The notes beneath the pieces are model-generated. The model was not told where the DNA came from. It searched no databases and saw only the letters and a list, made by a program, of their open reading frames with translations. From the NCBI RefSeq assembly GCF_021026345.1, contig NZ_JAJNCZ010000001.1, positions 62,001 through 126,000 on the forward strand: a stretch of 64,000 nucleotides of DNA, in the 5' to 3' direction. The position numbers were made by a program, and so were the translations under genes. Source of the DNA: Rhizobium sp. GN54. GTDB taxonomy: Bacteria > Pseudomonadota > Alphaproteobacteria > Rhizobiales > Rhizobiaceae. How positions within the stretch are numbered: position 1 is the stretch's first letter; each line of letters opens with the position of its first letter. Shown piece by piece: positions 36,802 through 46,094 of this stretch.

Positions 36802-37299
36802 CTATCGGCCGTTCGCGGGTTCCGGAGCCGGCAGCAGCGCCGTCAGGGGCAGGACGGTTTCCTCCTTCACCGTCTTGGTGACGATGTAGGTGAAGTAGCG
36901 GGCGATGCCGATCTGCCGGTCCAGCAGGCCGTCGACCAGCCGCTGGTAGGCGTCGATATCAGCGGCCATGATCTTGACGATGTAATCGACCCCGCCGCCG
37001 ACCGACCAGCAGGCGACGATTTCGGGGATCGCCGCGACGGCGCGTTCGAAGCGGTCGAAATCGGCCTGGCGATGGTTTTCGAGGGTGACTTCCATCATCA
37101 CGCTTGCGACCGGCGCGACGCGGCGGACCGCGACGCGGGCATGATAGCCCGAAATGATGCCGGCCTTTTCGAGCTTGCGCAGGCGCATCCAGCACGGCGT
37201 AGGCGACAGGCCGACCTCTTCGGCGAGCGCCACCTTGGTGATGCGGCCGTCCCGCTGGACGGCGTCGAGGATGCGCAGGTCGATCGCGTCAAGTTTCAT
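36802..37299 (-). CDS. doeX: Lrp/AsnC-family regulator of ectoine catabolism (DoeX/AsnC)
   Basis: A 165-residue Lrp/AsnC protein: helix-turn-helix (ITKVALAEEVGLSPTPCWMRLRKLEKAG, in segments, about residues 20-47) and a C-terminal RAM ligand domain. Homologues beside ectoine genes respond to intermediates such as diaminobutyrate derivatives and boost expression. It is divergent from enuR across a 104-nt AT-rich gap and is transcribed ahead of ssd and atf. Confidence 0.88.
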   Translation of the reverse strand: MKLDAIDLRILDAVQRDGRITKVALAEEVGLSPTPCWMRLRKLEKAGIISGYHARVAVRRVAPVASVMMEVTLENHRQADFDRFERAVAAIPEIVACWSVGGGVDYIVKIMAADIDAYQRLVDGLLDRQIGIARYFTYIVTKTVKEETVLPLTALLPAPEPANGR

Positions 37300-37394
37300 G
37301 CGGAGGACGGCCTCAAATCGAAATCATGGCAAAGACTATGAAAAAGCCGAGACGAATGCAATTTTGCATTGTCAAATGACCTGAATTTTATCAC

Positions 37395-37410
37395 TGTCAA
37401 ATCATGACAA
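37395..37410. promoter_or_regulatory. Candidate EnuR operator overlapping the enuR start
   Basis: TGTCA-AATCA-TGACA (37395-37409) is a perfect 5-bp inverted repeat, and ATCATGACAA (37401-37410) is the exact reverse complement of TTGTCATGAT found upstream of ehuA. It contains the enuR ATG, so binding would block enuR expression directly. A related TTGTCAAATGA lies near 37370. Evidence is pattern recurrence only. Confidence 0.5.
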
Positions 37411-38789
37411 ATTGGCGCCCCGATCCGCTGCAGCTCCGCCGTCCGGCCTACCTCTCTTTGGCCGAGCAGATCGCCAATGCCATCCACGACGGCAAGCTTG
37501 CCGACGGCGACCGCCTGCCCACCCATCGCAAGCTTGCGGAAGACCTCGGCCTTTCGATCCAGACGGTGAGCCGCGCCTATGAAGAATTGACCCGGCGCGG
37601 CATGGTCGCCGGCGAGATCGGCCGCGGTTCCTTCGTGCAGACCCGGTCGAAGGAGCCCGAGCCGCCCTATCTGCCGGAGCGGCTGGGCGAGGTGATCGAC
37701 CTGTCGATCCTCAAGCCCGTCTGCGAGCAGCTCCATCTCGACCGCATGCGCGAGGCCTTCGGCTGGCTGGCGGAAAACCTGCCGTCCAGTTCGGCGCTCT
37801 CGTTCCGCCCCAACATGGTGTTCCCGCGTCACCGGGCCGTTGCGGCGGAATGGCTGCAGCTTTGCGGGCTGGACGTTTCCCCGCTCAACGTCAACCTCAC
37901 GAACGGCGCCACCTCGGCCATGACGGTCGCCCTGATGAGCGTCGCGCCGCCCGGATCGACGGTCGCGACCGAGGCCATCAGCCATCATACCCTGGTGCCG
38001 CTCTCCACCTATCTCGGCATCCACCTCGAGGGCCTGGCGATCGATGCGGACGGGATGATCCCGGCCGCCCTGGACGCTGCCTGCCGCAAGGGGCCGATCC
38101 GGGCGGTGTTCCTTCAGCCTTCGGTCATCAACCCCAGGGCGACGCTGATGAGCGCCAGGCGACGCGAGGAACTGGCCGCCGTCGCCGCCAGGCACGATAT
38201 CGCGATCATCGAGAACGACATTCTCGGGCCGCTGGTCGAAGACCGGCCGCCGCCGCTGCAGGCCTTTGCGCCGGACCGCACGCTCTATGTCACCAGTTTC
38301 ACCAAGATCACCGTTCCCGGCCTGCGCATCGGCTATCTCGTCGCGCCCGACCGCTATGTCGCAGCCGTCGCCAACCGGCACCTGGTGTCCAACTGGATGG
38401 CCACGCCGGCGATCGTCGAGGTCGCCACGCGCTGGGTCGGCAACGGCACGGCGATGGAGCTGGTGAACTGGCAGAGGCGGGCGCTGGCGCGGCGTCACGA
38501 AATCGCCGCCGAGATGCTTTCCGGGCTCGCCTATAACGCCCACCCGCAGAGCCTGCACGTCTGGCTGCCGCTCACCTGCCAGCATACCGAGGAGGGCTTC
38601 GTGGCGCAGGCGCGGCTGCGCGGCGTGGCGATCGCCCCCGGCGCCTCCTTCCACACCGCAGACCAGGGTCACGCTCCCGCCGTTCGCATCTCGCTCGGCT
38701 CCACGTCCGAGGCGGAACTACGCACGGGGCTCGGCATCGTCGCCTCGCTGGCGCAGGGAAATCCGGAAGCGCTCCTGCTTGCTATTTGA
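37404..38789 (+). CDS. enuR: EnuR, MocR/GntR-type ectoine regulator
   Basis: A 461-residue MocR protein: an N-terminal GntR winged helix (residues 15-80) and a C-terminal aminotransferase-like domain. The PLP-attaching Lys is K301 (TSFTKITVPGLRIGY), matching the Lys near 302 that I recall for Ruegeria EnuR. EnuR represses ectoine genes until an ectoine-derived metabolite reacts with its PLP. It lies between asnC (divergent) and ehuA (same strand, 121 nt on). Confidence 0.92.
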   Translation: MTNWRPDPLQLRRPAYLSLAEQIANAIHDGKLADGDRLPTHRKLAEDLGLSIQTVSRAYEELTRRGMVAGEIGRGSFVQTRSKEPEPPYLPERLGEVIDLSILKPVCEQLHLDRMREAFGWLAENLPSSSALSFRPNMVFPRHRAVAAEWLQLCGLDVSPLNVNLTNGATSAMTVALMSVAPPGSTVATEAISHHTLVPLSTYLGIHLEGLAIDADGMIPAALDAACRKGPIRAVFLQPSVINPRATLMSARRREELAAVAARHDIAIIENDILGPLVEDRPPPLQAFAPDRTLYVTSFTKITVPGLRIGYLVAPDRYVAAVANRHLVSNWMATPAIVEVATRWVGNGTAMELVNWQRRALARRHEIAAEMLSGLAYNAHPQSLHVWLPLTCQHTEEGFVAQARLRGVAIAPGASFHTADQGHAPAVRISLGSTSEAELRTGLGIVASLAQGNPEALLLAI

Positions 38790-38824
38790 CGGTTCCGCCT
38801 GCCATTTGGGCAGGAAAAGAATAA

Positions 38825-38857
38825 TTGTCATGATATTATTTTGATAATTGACATGAT
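38825..38857. promoter_or_regulatory. Paired EnuR-like sites upstream of ehuA
   Basis: TTGTCATGAT (38825-38834) and TTGACATGAT (38848-38857) are direct repeats with 23-bp periodicity, about two helical turns, in an AT-rich stretch. The first copy is identical (opposite orientation) to the site at the enuR start. The second also resembles a -35 element (TTGACA). Likely operator plus promoter for ehuABCD-eutABCDE. Confidence 0.5.
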
Positions 38858-38910
38858 TTCATAAGCTGTTCATCGTTGGGCATCGCTCGTCTCAACAGGG
38901 AGAGACATGC

Positions 38911-39696
38911 ATGGCCTCGCCCATCATTCGCATCGACAACATCACGAAGACCTACGGGCCGCTGACGGTGCTCGACGGTCTGTCGATGAATGTCATGCCG
39001 GGCGAGAAGCTGGCGCTGATCGGGCCGTCGGGATCGGGAAAGACCACCATCCTGCGCATCCTGATGACGCTTGAGAAGATCGACGGCGGCCACATCGAGG
39101 TGGACGGCGATCAGCTTTACCACATGCCGAGGGGCGGCAGCCTGGTCCCGGCCGACGAACGGCATCTGCAGAAGATGCGCGAGAAGATCGGCATGGTCTT
39201 CCAGCACTTCAACCTGTTTCCGCACAAATGCGTGCTCGACAACATCACGCTGGCGCCGATGCTGACCAAGGGCGTGGCGAAGGCGGCGGCCGAAGACCGG
39301 GCGATGAAGCTTCTCGACATGGTGGGCATGGCCGACAAGGCGAAGAGCATGCCGGCGCAACTGTCCGGCGGACAGAAGCAGCGCGTCGCCATCGCCCGCG
39401 CGCTCGCGCTGTCGCCGAAGATCATGCTGTTCGACGAGGTCACCTCGGCGCTCGACCCGGAACTGGTCGAGGAGGTCCTGAACGTCATGCGCAAGCTCGC
39501 CGCCGAGACCGACATGACGATGCTGCTCGTCACCCACGAGATGGGCTTTGCCCACGACTTCGCCGATCGCGTCCTGTTCTTCGACAAGGGCCGGATCGTC
39601 GAGGAGGGCAAGCCGGACGACATATTCCGAAATCCCAGGCAGGAGCGGACACAGACCTTCCTGCGCAAGATAATCGCGGCGGGGCACCGCGTCTGA
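38911..39696 (+). CDS. ehuA: Ectoine/hydroxyectoine ABC transporter ATPase EhuA
   Basis: A 261-residue amino-acid-type (GlnQ/HisP) ATPase. Walker A GPSGSGKTT, signature LSGGQKQR and Walker B MLFDEVTSALDPE are intact. It energises ectoine uptake with EhuBCD. The ATG at 38911 follows GGGAGAG. First gene of the ehu-eut operon, downstream of EnuR-like sites. Confidence 0.94.
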   Translation: MASPIIRIDNITKTYGPLTVLDGLSMNVMPGEKLALIGPSGSGKTTILRILMTLEKIDGGHIEVDGDQLYHMPRGGSLVPADERHLQKMREKIGMVFQHFNLFPHKCVLDNITLAPMLTKGVAKAAAEDRAMKLLDMVGMADKAKSMPAQLSGGQKQRVAIARALALSPKIMLFDEVTSALDPELVEEVLNVMRKLAAETDMTMLLVTHEMGFAHDFADRVLFFDKGRIVEEGKPDDIFRNPRQERTQTFLRKIIAAGHRV

Positions 39697-39757
39697 CCGC
39701 CGGGGCGACCCGACAATGCCTCCGATAAAAAACGGAAAATCCAGAGGAGATAAAACG

Positions 39758-40609
39758 ATGACATTGAAACATTTCATGACGATGGCAGCCGGTGCCACGG
39801 CTTTGATGGCGGCGTTTGCCGCAGCCCCCGCAAACGCCGACGACGCCAAGCTGGAAGAGCTGAAGGCGCAGGGCTTCGCCCGCATCGCGATCGCCAACGA
39901 ACCGCCGTTCACCGCCGTCGGCGCCGACGGCAAGGTCTCGGGAGCGGCTCCCGACGTCGCCCGCGAGGTCTTCAAGCGCCTCGGCGTCGGCGACGTCGTC
40001 GCCTCGATCTCCGAATACGGCGCCATGATCCCCGGCCTGCAGGCCGGACGCCATGATGCCGTCACCGCCGGCCTGTTCATGAAGCCGGAGCGCTGCGCGG
40101 CCGTCGCCTACTCCGAGCCGGTCCTCTGCGACGCCGAGGCCATGCTCGTCAAGAAGGGCAATCCGAAAGGCTTCAAGAGCTATGCCGATGTCGCCAAGGA
40201 CCAGTCGGCCACCATCGGCGCGCCCGGCGGCGGCACGGAAGAGAAGCTGGCGCTGGAAGCCGGCGTACCGCGCGAGCGCGTCATCGTGGTGCCAGATGGC
40301 CAGAGCGGCCTGAAGATGCTGCAGGACGGCCGCATCGACGCCTATTCGCTGCCGGTCCTGTCGATCAACGATCTCGTGATGAAGGCCAACGACCCGAACC
40401 TCGAGGTCATAGCTCCCGTTCAGGGTGCCCCGGTCTATTGCGACGGCGCCGCCTTCAAGAAGGGCGACGAGGCGCTGCGCGATGCCTTCGACGTGGAACT
40501 CGCCAAGCTGAAGGAATCGGGCGAGTTCGCCAAGATCATCGAGCCCTACGGCTTCTCGGCAGCCGCCGCGATGTCCACCACCCGCGAGAAGCTCTGCGCG
40601 GCGCAGTGA
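39758..40609 (+). CDS. ehuB: Ectoine/hydroxyectoine-binding protein EhuB
   Basis: A 283-residue polar-amino-acid-type binding protein with a signal peptide of about 27 residues ending ANA. The mature part contains IAIANEPPFTAVGADGKVSGAAPDVA-type sequence, typical of EhuB. It captures ectoine and hydroxyectoine in the periplasm. I use the ATG at 39758 (GAGGAGA 7 nt upstream); the frame to 39716 has no signal-like start. Confidence 0.94.
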   Translation: MTLKHFMTMAAGATALMAAFAAAPANADDAKLEELKAQGFARIAIANEPPFTAVGADGKVSGAAPDVAREVFKRLGVGDVVASISEYGAMIPGLQAGRHDAVTAGLFMKPERCAAVAYSEPVLCDAEAMLVKKGNPKGFKSYADVAKDQSATIGAPGGGTEEKLALEAGVPRERVIVVPDGQSGLKMLQDGRIDAYSLPVLSINDLVMKANDPNLEVIAPVQGAPVYCDGAAFKKGDEALRDAFDVELAKLKESGEFAKIIEPYGFSAAAAMSTTREKLCAAQ

Positions 40610-40650
40610 TCCTCGGATGTAGCGAAACGGGTAACCGCAGATGACGCGAT

Positions 40651-40733
40651 CGCACCCCTCTCCGTGCAGGGCCAGGCTCCAGCCAGTCTCCCCCCTTGAG
40701 GGGGAGATGCCCGGCAGGGCAGAGGGGGGTGCG
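40651..40733. repeat. Rhizobial-type palindromic intergenic repeat between ehuB and ehuC
   Basis: Outer arms CGCACCCCTCT (40651-40661) and AGAGGGGGGTGCG (40721-40733) enclose an inner hairpin (CTCCCCCCTTGAGGGGGAG, about 40688-40706) and a CCGGCAGGG segment. The layout resembles short palindromic elements dispersed in Rhizobium and Agrobacterium genomes. It interrupts an otherwise tight operon and may lower expression of the permeases relative to ehuB. Confidence 0.7.
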
Positions 40734-40771
40734 TCGCCGACTGCCTATGCTTCCAGCGGGCGGAACACATC

Positions 40772-41431
40772 ATGATCGACTGGACAGGCTATATCGGACT
40801 GATCCTGCAAGGCGCGCTGGTGACGATCGAGCTCACGCTCATGGGTTCGGCGCTGGCGCTCGTCATGGCCTTCGCCGCCGGCCTCGGCCGTCTGTCGCGC
40901 TTTGCCGCGGTCCGGGCGCTGGCCACGACCTATATCGAATTCTTCCGCGGCACCTCGATCTTCGTGCAGCTCTTCTGGGCCTATTTCGTCCTGCCTTTTG
41001 CCGGCATCACGCTGACGCCGCTGCAGGCAGGCGTGCTGGCGCTGGGGCTGAACGTCGGCGCCTATGGCGCGGAAGTGGTGCGCGGTGCGGTGCGGGCGAT
41101 CGGCCGGGAGCAGCACGAGGCCTGCGTCGCCCTCAATCTCGGCCGCTACCAGCGCCTGCGCCACGTGATCCTGCCGCAGGCACTGCCGCTGATGCTGCCG
41201 ACCTTCGGCAACAACGCCATCGAGCTTCTGAAGGGAACGGCCGTGGTCTCGCTGATCTCGCTGACCGACATGACCTTCCAGGCGCAGGTGGTCAGGGCGC
41301 AGACGGGCAATACGCTGATCCCGTTCGCGACCGTCCTCGTTCTCTACTTTGCCATGGCCATGGCCATTTCGGCCGGGGTGCGCTGGCTGGAACGCCGGGC
41401 GGCGCGTGGCCTCGACGGCGTGAGGGTCTGA
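40772..41431 (+). CDS. ehuC: Ectoine/hydroxyectoine ABC transporter permease EhuC
   Basis: A 219-residue HisM/GlnP-type permease with five helices. The conserved cytoplasmic loop GREQHEACVALNLGRYQRLRHVILPQALP (in segments, about residues 111-139) contacts the ATPase. It forms the ectoine translocation path with EhuD, whose gene starts 2 nt after its stop. Confidence 0.93.
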   Translation: MIDWTGYIGLILQGALVTIELTLMGSALALVMAFAAGLGRLSRFAAVRALATTYIEFFRGTSIFVQLFWAYFVLPFAGITLTPLQAGVLALGLNVGAYGAEVVRGAVRAIGREQHEACVALNLGRYQRLRHVILPQALPLMLPTFGNNAIELLKGTAVVSLISLTDMTFQAQVVRAQTGNTLIPFATVLVLYFAMAMAISAGVRWLERRAARGLDGVRV

Positions 41432-41433
41432 CC

Positions 41434-42096
41434 ATGGAATGGGACTGGGCATTCGTCTGGCAGATCATGCCGACCCTTCTCGAAGGGCTGAAGATCACCA
41501 TTCTCGCCACCGTGCTCGGCGCGATCGTCGCCGCCGTCTTCGGCCTGGTGCTGGCCATCGCCCGGCGCTCGCCGAACCCGCTGATCGCACGCCCGGTTGG
41601 CTTCTTCGCCGATTTCATCCGCGGCACGCCGCTGCTCGTGCAGCTCTATTTCATCTTCTACGTGCTGCCCGACATCGGCATCCGGCTGTCGCCGCTGGTC
41701 GCCGGCGTGATCGGGCTCGGCATCCACTACGGCACCTATGCCGCCGAAGTCTACCGCGCCGGCATCGACAACGTGCCGCGCGGCCAGTGGGAGGCGGCCC
41801 GGGCCACCAATCTCAGCATCCGGCAGGCGTGGATCCATGTGGTGCTGCCGCAGGCGATCCCGCCGATGATCCCGGCGCTTGCCAACTATTTCATCGCCAT
41901 GTTCAAGGAGACGCCGCTGCTGTCGGCCATCACCGTTCTCGAACTGATGAACCAGGCCAAGAGTGTCGCCAACAGCAGCTACCGCTATATCGAGCCGATG
42001 ACGCTGGTCGGCGTGTTCTTCCTGGTCATCAGCCTGATCTCCGTCGTTGCGCTGCGCTTCCTGGAAGAACGCTATGCCAGGGTGGACGAGCGATGA
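41434..42096 (+). CDS. ehuD: Ectoine/hydroxyectoine ABC transporter permease EhuD
   Basis: A 220-residue permease partner of EhuC. The loop VPRGQWEAARATNLSIRQAWIHVVLPQAIPP (in segments, about residues 111-141) is the ATPase-contact motif. Starts at 41434; its stop overlaps the eutA start (ATGA), linking uptake and catabolism in one transcript. Confidence 0.93.
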   Translation: MEWDWAFVWQIMPTLLEGLKITILATVLGAIVAAVFGLVLAIARRSPNPLIARPVGFFADFIRGTPLLVQLYFIFYVLPDIGIRLSPLVAGVIGLGIHYGTYAAEVYRAGIDNVPRGQWEAARATNLSIRQAWIHVVLPQAIPPMIPALANYFIAMFKETPLLSAITVLELMNQAKSVANSSYRYIEPMTLVGVFFLVISLISVVALRFLEERYARVDER

Positions 42097-42875
42097 CGCC
42101 GGACGATATCCCCATCGGCACGGCAAGCCGCGCCCCGCGCCTCGACGACCGCCCGCTGGAAAAGCGGGTCGGCCTGATCATCCTGGCGACGGACCACACG
42201 ACCGAGGTCGATTTCCGGTGCATGGTGGCGAGCGAGCGGATCGGCGTCTACGTCACGCGCATTCCCTATGCGAACCCGGTGACGCCCGAGAACCTGATGA
42301 AGATGCAGCCGCAACTGACGGCGGGTGCGGCGCTGATCCTGCCTGACGAACCGCTGGACGCGGTCATGTACTCCTGCACTTCGGCCTCCGTGGTCATAGG
42401 AGACAGGCAAATTGAGGCGGCCGTGCAGGCGGCAAAGCCCGGCGTTCCCGTCGTGACGCCGACTGCAGCTTCCGTGAAGGGTCTGAAGGCCGTGGGCGCG
42501 AAGCGGATTTCGATCCTGACGCCCTACACCGTCGAGACCAGCCGGCCGATGGCGCGCTACTTCGCCGACCTCGGCTTCCGGATCGACCGCTTCACCTGCC
42601 TCGGGTTGACCGACGACCGGGAGATGGCGCGGATCTCGCACGACGAGATCGCAGCCTTCGCCGAAGAGGCGACGGCGCCGCAATCGGATGCGCTGTTCAT
42701 ATCCTGCACGGCCGTTCGCGCCGCCGAGGTCGCCCCGCGCATCGAGAAGACGATCGGAAAGCCCGTGGTCAGCAGCAACCTCGCGACGGCCTGGGCATGC
42801 CTGCGCCTCTGCGGCGATGCGACGGCGCGGCCGGAGCTCGGTACTCTCATGACCAAGCCCTATCTCGAAGGTTGA
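42093..42875 (+). CDS. eutA: EutA, Asp/Glu-racemase-like ectoine catabolism protein
   Basis: A 260-residue protein of the Asp/Glu racemase, arylmalonate decarboxylase and maleate isomerase superfamily. The two active-site-type cysteines are C95 (MYSCTSAS) and C205 (FISCTAVR). With EutB and EutC it is thought to convert 5-hydroxyectoine toward ectoine; its precise reaction is not settled. Overlaps ehuD and is followed by eutB after 4 nt. Confidence 0.9.
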   Translation: MTPDDIPIGTASRAPRLDDRPLEKRVGLIILATDHTTEVDFRCMVASERIGVYVTRIPYANPVTPENLMKMQPQLTAGAALILPDEPLDAVMYSCTSASVVIGDRQIEAAVQAAKPGVPVVTPTAASVKGLKAVGAKRISILTPYTVETSRPMARYFADLGFRIDRFTCLGLTDDREMARISHDEIAAFAEEATAPQSDALFISCTAVRAAEVAPRIEKTIGKPVVSSNLATAWACLRLCGDATARPELGTLMTKPYLEG

Positions 42876-42879
42876 CCCC

Positions 42880-43884
42880 ATGTGCGCGCAACCGGCCTCC
42901 GTCTCGATCGACGACATCCGTGCCGCATCCGCCCGCATCGCCGGGCGGGTCCTGCGCACGCCGATGGTGCCATCCGCCATCCTTCAGGAGAGGACCGGCG
43001 CTCTCGTCCACCTCAAGCTCGAACACTATCAGACGACCGGCAGCTTCAAGCTGCGCGGCGCGACCAACGCGGTCCTGTCGCTGACGCCGGCGCAACGTGC
43101 CCGTGGCGTCGTCGCCGCCTCCACCGGCAATCACGGCCGGGCGCTGGCGCATGCGGCAAAGGCGGAAGGCGCGGTCGCCACCATCTGCATGTCGAGGCTG
43201 GTGCCGGAAAACAAGGTCGCGGAGATCCGCAGGCTCGGCGCCGAGGTCCGCATCGTCGGCAGCTCGCAGGACGAGGCGCAGGAGGAAGTCGACCGGCTGG
43301 TGGCGGAAAAGGGCATGGTCATGGTGCCGCCCTTCGACGATGCCGCCGTCATCGCCGGGCAGGGCACGCTCGGGCTCGAGATCATCGAACAATTGCCGCA
43401 GGTGGCCACCGTGCTCGTGCCGCTTTCGGGCGGCGGGCTCGCGGCCGGCGTGGCCGCGGCCGTCAAGGGCGCGAACCCGAAGGCAAAAGTGATCGGGCTC
43501 ACCATGGAACGGGGTGCGGCGATGAAGGCGAGCCTCGATGTCGGACATCCGGTGCAGGTGGAGGAACTGCCGAGCCTTGCGGATTCGCTCGGCGGCGGCA
43601 TCGGGCTCGACAATGCCCTGACCTTCGCCATGTGCCGCGACCTGCTCGACGATGTGCTGCTGCTTCCGGAAGCTGAGATCGCCGCCGGCATGCGGCATGC
43701 CTATGCCGTCGAGCGCGAGATCGTCGAAGGGGCGGGCGCGGTCGGCATCGCGGCGCTGCTTGCCGGGCGGATCCGGTTTGCCGGGCCTGTTGTCGCGATC
43801 CTGTCCGGCCGCAATGTCGACATGACCCTGCACCGCAGGATCGTCAACGGCGCGACGTCTGTCGAAGAAGAGGTGGCGGCATGA
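42880..43884 (+). CDS. eutB: EutB, threonine dehydratase-like hydroxyectoine enzyme
   Basis: A 334-residue fold-type II PLP enzyme with Schiff-base K57 (TGSFKLRGA) and a glycine-rich phosphate loop (PLSGGGLAAG). In hydroxyectoine users EutB is proposed to eliminate the hydroxyl group. It is highly similar in layout to threonine dehydratases, from which context separates it. Overlaps eutC by 4 nt. Confidence 0.9.
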   Translation: MCAQPASVSIDDIRAASARIAGRVLRTPMVPSAILQERTGALVHLKLEHYQTTGSFKLRGATNAVLSLTPAQRARGVVAASTGNHGRALAHAAKAEGAVATICMSRLVPENKVAEIRRLGAEVRIVGSSQDEAQEEVDRLVAEKGMVMVPPFDDAAVIAGQGTLGLEIIEQLPQVATVLVPLSGGGLAAGVAAAVKGANPKAKVIGLTMERGAAMKASLDVGHPVQVEELPSLADSLGGGIGLDNALTFAMCRDLLDDVLLLPEAEIAAGMRHAYAVEREIVEGAGAVGIAALLAGRIRFAGPVVAILSGRNVDMTLHRRIVNGATSVEEEVAA

Positions 43885-44873
43885 GCCGGATGATCATCCT
43901 GACCGAGGCCGACCTGAGGAAGGTCGTGACACTGGACGCCGGGGCTGTCGCCTGCGTGGAGGATGCCTTTCGGGCGCTCGCCACCAAGGCCGTCGCCATG
44001 CCGCCGATCCTGCGGCTCGACATTCCCGAGCACCGCGGCGAGGTCGACGTGAAGACGGCCTATGTCCCCGGTCTCGACGGTTTCGCCATCAAGATCAGCC
44101 CCGGCTTCTTCGGCAATCCGGAGATCGGCCTGCCGAGCACCAACGGCATGATGGTGCTCCTGTCGGCCAAGACAGGCCTCGTTCAGGCGCTGCTGCTCGA
44201 CAACGGCTACCTGACGGACGTGCGAACGGCCGCAGCCGGCGCCGTCGCCGCACGATACCTGTCCCGGCCGGATTCCGGCGTGGCCGCGATCTTCGGCGCG
44301 GGCATGCAGGCCAGGCTGCAACTGCAGGCGCTGACGCTGGTGCGGCCGATCCGCGAGGCCCGGATCTGGGCGCGCGACGTGGCCAAGGCCGAAAGGGTCG
44401 CGGCCGAGCTCACACGGACACTCGGCATCTCCGTTGCCGCCGTGGCCGATCCGCAAGCAGCCGTTGCCGGCGCGGACATCGTCGTGACCACGACGCCGTC
44501 TGAGGCGCCGATCCTGAAGGCGGCATGGCTGCAGCCCGGCCAGCATGTCACAGCCATGGGCTCGGACGCCGAGCACAAGAACGAGATCGAGCCGGCGGCG
44601 ATCGTCAACGCCGGCCTCTACGTCGCAGACAGCCTCGGCCAGACCCGCCGCCTCGGCGAACTGCATCACGCCATCGAGGCGGGCCTCGTGGCCCCGGACG
44701 CCGCCTTCGCCGAACTCGGCGGGATCGCGGCCGGGCTGGAACAGGGGCGCCGTGACGCGGACCAGATCACCATTGCCGACCTGACCGGGACGGGCATTCA
44801 GGACACGGCCATCGCCACGCTCGCCTTTTCGCGCGCGACCTCGGCCGGTGCCGGCACGCCATTTGAAAGTTGA
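43881..44873 (+). CDS. eutC: EutC, ornithine cyclodeaminase-like hydroxyectoine enzyme
   Basis: A 330-residue ornithine cyclodeaminase/mu-crystallin family protein with a Rossmann region (AAIFGAGMQARLQLQAL, about 136-152) and the segment YLTDVRTAAAGAVAA. EutC is believed to reduce the imine formed by EutB, giving ectoine. The ATG overlaps the eutB stop. Confidence 0.9.
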   Translation: MSRMIILTEADLRKVVTLDAGAVACVEDAFRALATKAVAMPPILRLDIPEHRGEVDVKTAYVPGLDGFAIKISPGFFGNPEIGLPSTNGMMVLLSAKTGLVQALLLDNGYLTDVRTAAAGAVAARYLSRPDSGVAAIFGAGMQARLQLQALTLVRPIREARIWARDVAKAERVAAELTRTLGISVAAVADPQAAVAGADIVVTTTPSEAPILKAAWLQPGQHVTAMGSDAEHKNEIEPAAIVNAGLYVADSLGQTRRLGELHHAIEAGLVAPDAAFAELGGIAAGLEQGRRDADQITIADLTGTGIQDTAIATLAFSRATSAGAGTPFES

Positions 44874-44905
44874 GACCGGCAGATGCCGGAGAATGAGGGA
44901 GAAGC

Positions 44906-46087
44906 ATGACCCAACCGAACCTCAAATTTTCCCTTGGGGAATATGAGACGCGCCTGGCAAAGACGCGCAAGGCCATGGAGGCGAAAGGCGTCGATCTTCT
45001 GATTGTCAGCGACCCGTCGAACATGGCGTGGCTGACGGGCTACGATGGCTGGTCGTTCTACGTGCACCAGGCCGTCGTCGTGCCGCCGACCGGCGAGCCG
45101 ATCTGGTACGGCCGCGGCCAGGATGCCAACGGCGCCAAGCTCACGGCCTATCTCAAGCACGAGAACATCATCGGCTACCCGGACCACTACGTGCAGTCGA
45201 CCGAGCGCCATCCGATGGACTATCTCTCAGCCAGGCTGGTCGAGCGCGGTCTGGACAAGCTGACGATCGGCGTCGAGATGGACAACTACTGGTTCTCCGC
45301 CGCCGCCTTCGCGAGCCTGGTCAAGCACCTGCCGAACGCCCGCTTCGTTGACGTCACGGCGCTGGTCAACTGGCAGCGGGCGGTGAAGAGCGAGACCGAG
45401 ATCAAGTATATGCGCAATGCCGCCCGCATCGTGGAAGGCATGCACCAGCGCATCTTCGACAAGATCGAGGTCGGCATGCGCAAGTGCGACCTGGTGGCCG
45501 AGATCTACGACGCCGGTACGCGCGGCGTCGACGGAATCGGCGGCGACTATCCGGCGATCGTGCCGCTGCTGCCGTCGGGCGTCGACGCGTCCGCGCCGCA
45601 CCTGACCTGGGACGACCGGCCGATGAAGCGCGGCGAGGGCACATTCTTCGAGATCGCCGGCGCCTATAACCGCTACCATTGCCCGCTGTCGCGCACCGTC
45701 TTCCTCGGCAAGCCGACGCAGGAATTCCTCGATGCCGAGAAGGCGACGCTGGAAGGCATGGAGGCGGGGCTCGCCGCCGCCAAGCCGGGCAACACCTGCG
45801 AGGACATCGCCAACGGTTTCTTCGCGGTCCTCAAGAAATACGGCATCGTCAAGGACAACCGCACCGGCTACGGCATCGGTCTCTCCTATCCGCCGGACTG
45901 GGGCGAGCGCACCATGAGCCTGCGCCCCGGCGACCGCACAGAGCTGAAACCGGGCATGACCTTCCACTTCATGACGGGTCTCTGGCTGGAAACCATGGGT
46001 CTGGAGATCACCGAGAGCATCCTGATCACCGACACCGGCGTCGAATGCCTCGCCGACGTGCCGCGCAAGCTGTTCGTCAAGGATTGA
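44906..46087 (+). CDS. eutD: Ectoine hydrolase EutD/DoeA (M24 family)
   Basis: A 393-residue creatinase/prolidase-like (pita-bread) protein beginning with the conserved DoeA block FSLGEYETRLAKTR. It opens the ectoine ring to N-acetyl-diaminobutyrate. Substrate-region segments such as MAWLTGYDGWSFYVHQ and YNRYHCPLSRT are present. Relatives with this role lack the full metal set of peptidases. eutE follows after 7 nt. Confidence 0.94.
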   Translation: MTQPNLKFSLGEYETRLAKTRKAMEAKGVDLLIVSDPSNMAWLTGYDGWSFYVHQAVVVPPTGEPIWYGRGQDANGAKLTAYLKHENIIGYPDHYVQSTERHPMDYLSARLVERGLDKLTIGVEMDNYWFSAAAFASLVKHLPNARFVDVTALVNWQRAVKSETEIKYMRNAARIVEGMHQRIFDKIEVGMRKCDLVAEIYDAGTRGVDGIGGDYPAIVPLLPSGVDASAPHLTWDDRPMKRGEGTFFEIAGAYNRYHCPLSRTVFLGKPTQEFLDAEKATLEGMEAGLAAAKPGNTCEDIANGFFAVLKKYGIVKDNRTGYGIGLSYPPDWGERTMSLRPGDRTELKPGMTFHFMTGLWLETMGLEITESILITDTGVECLADVPRKLFVKD

Positions 46088-46094
46088 GCCTGCC

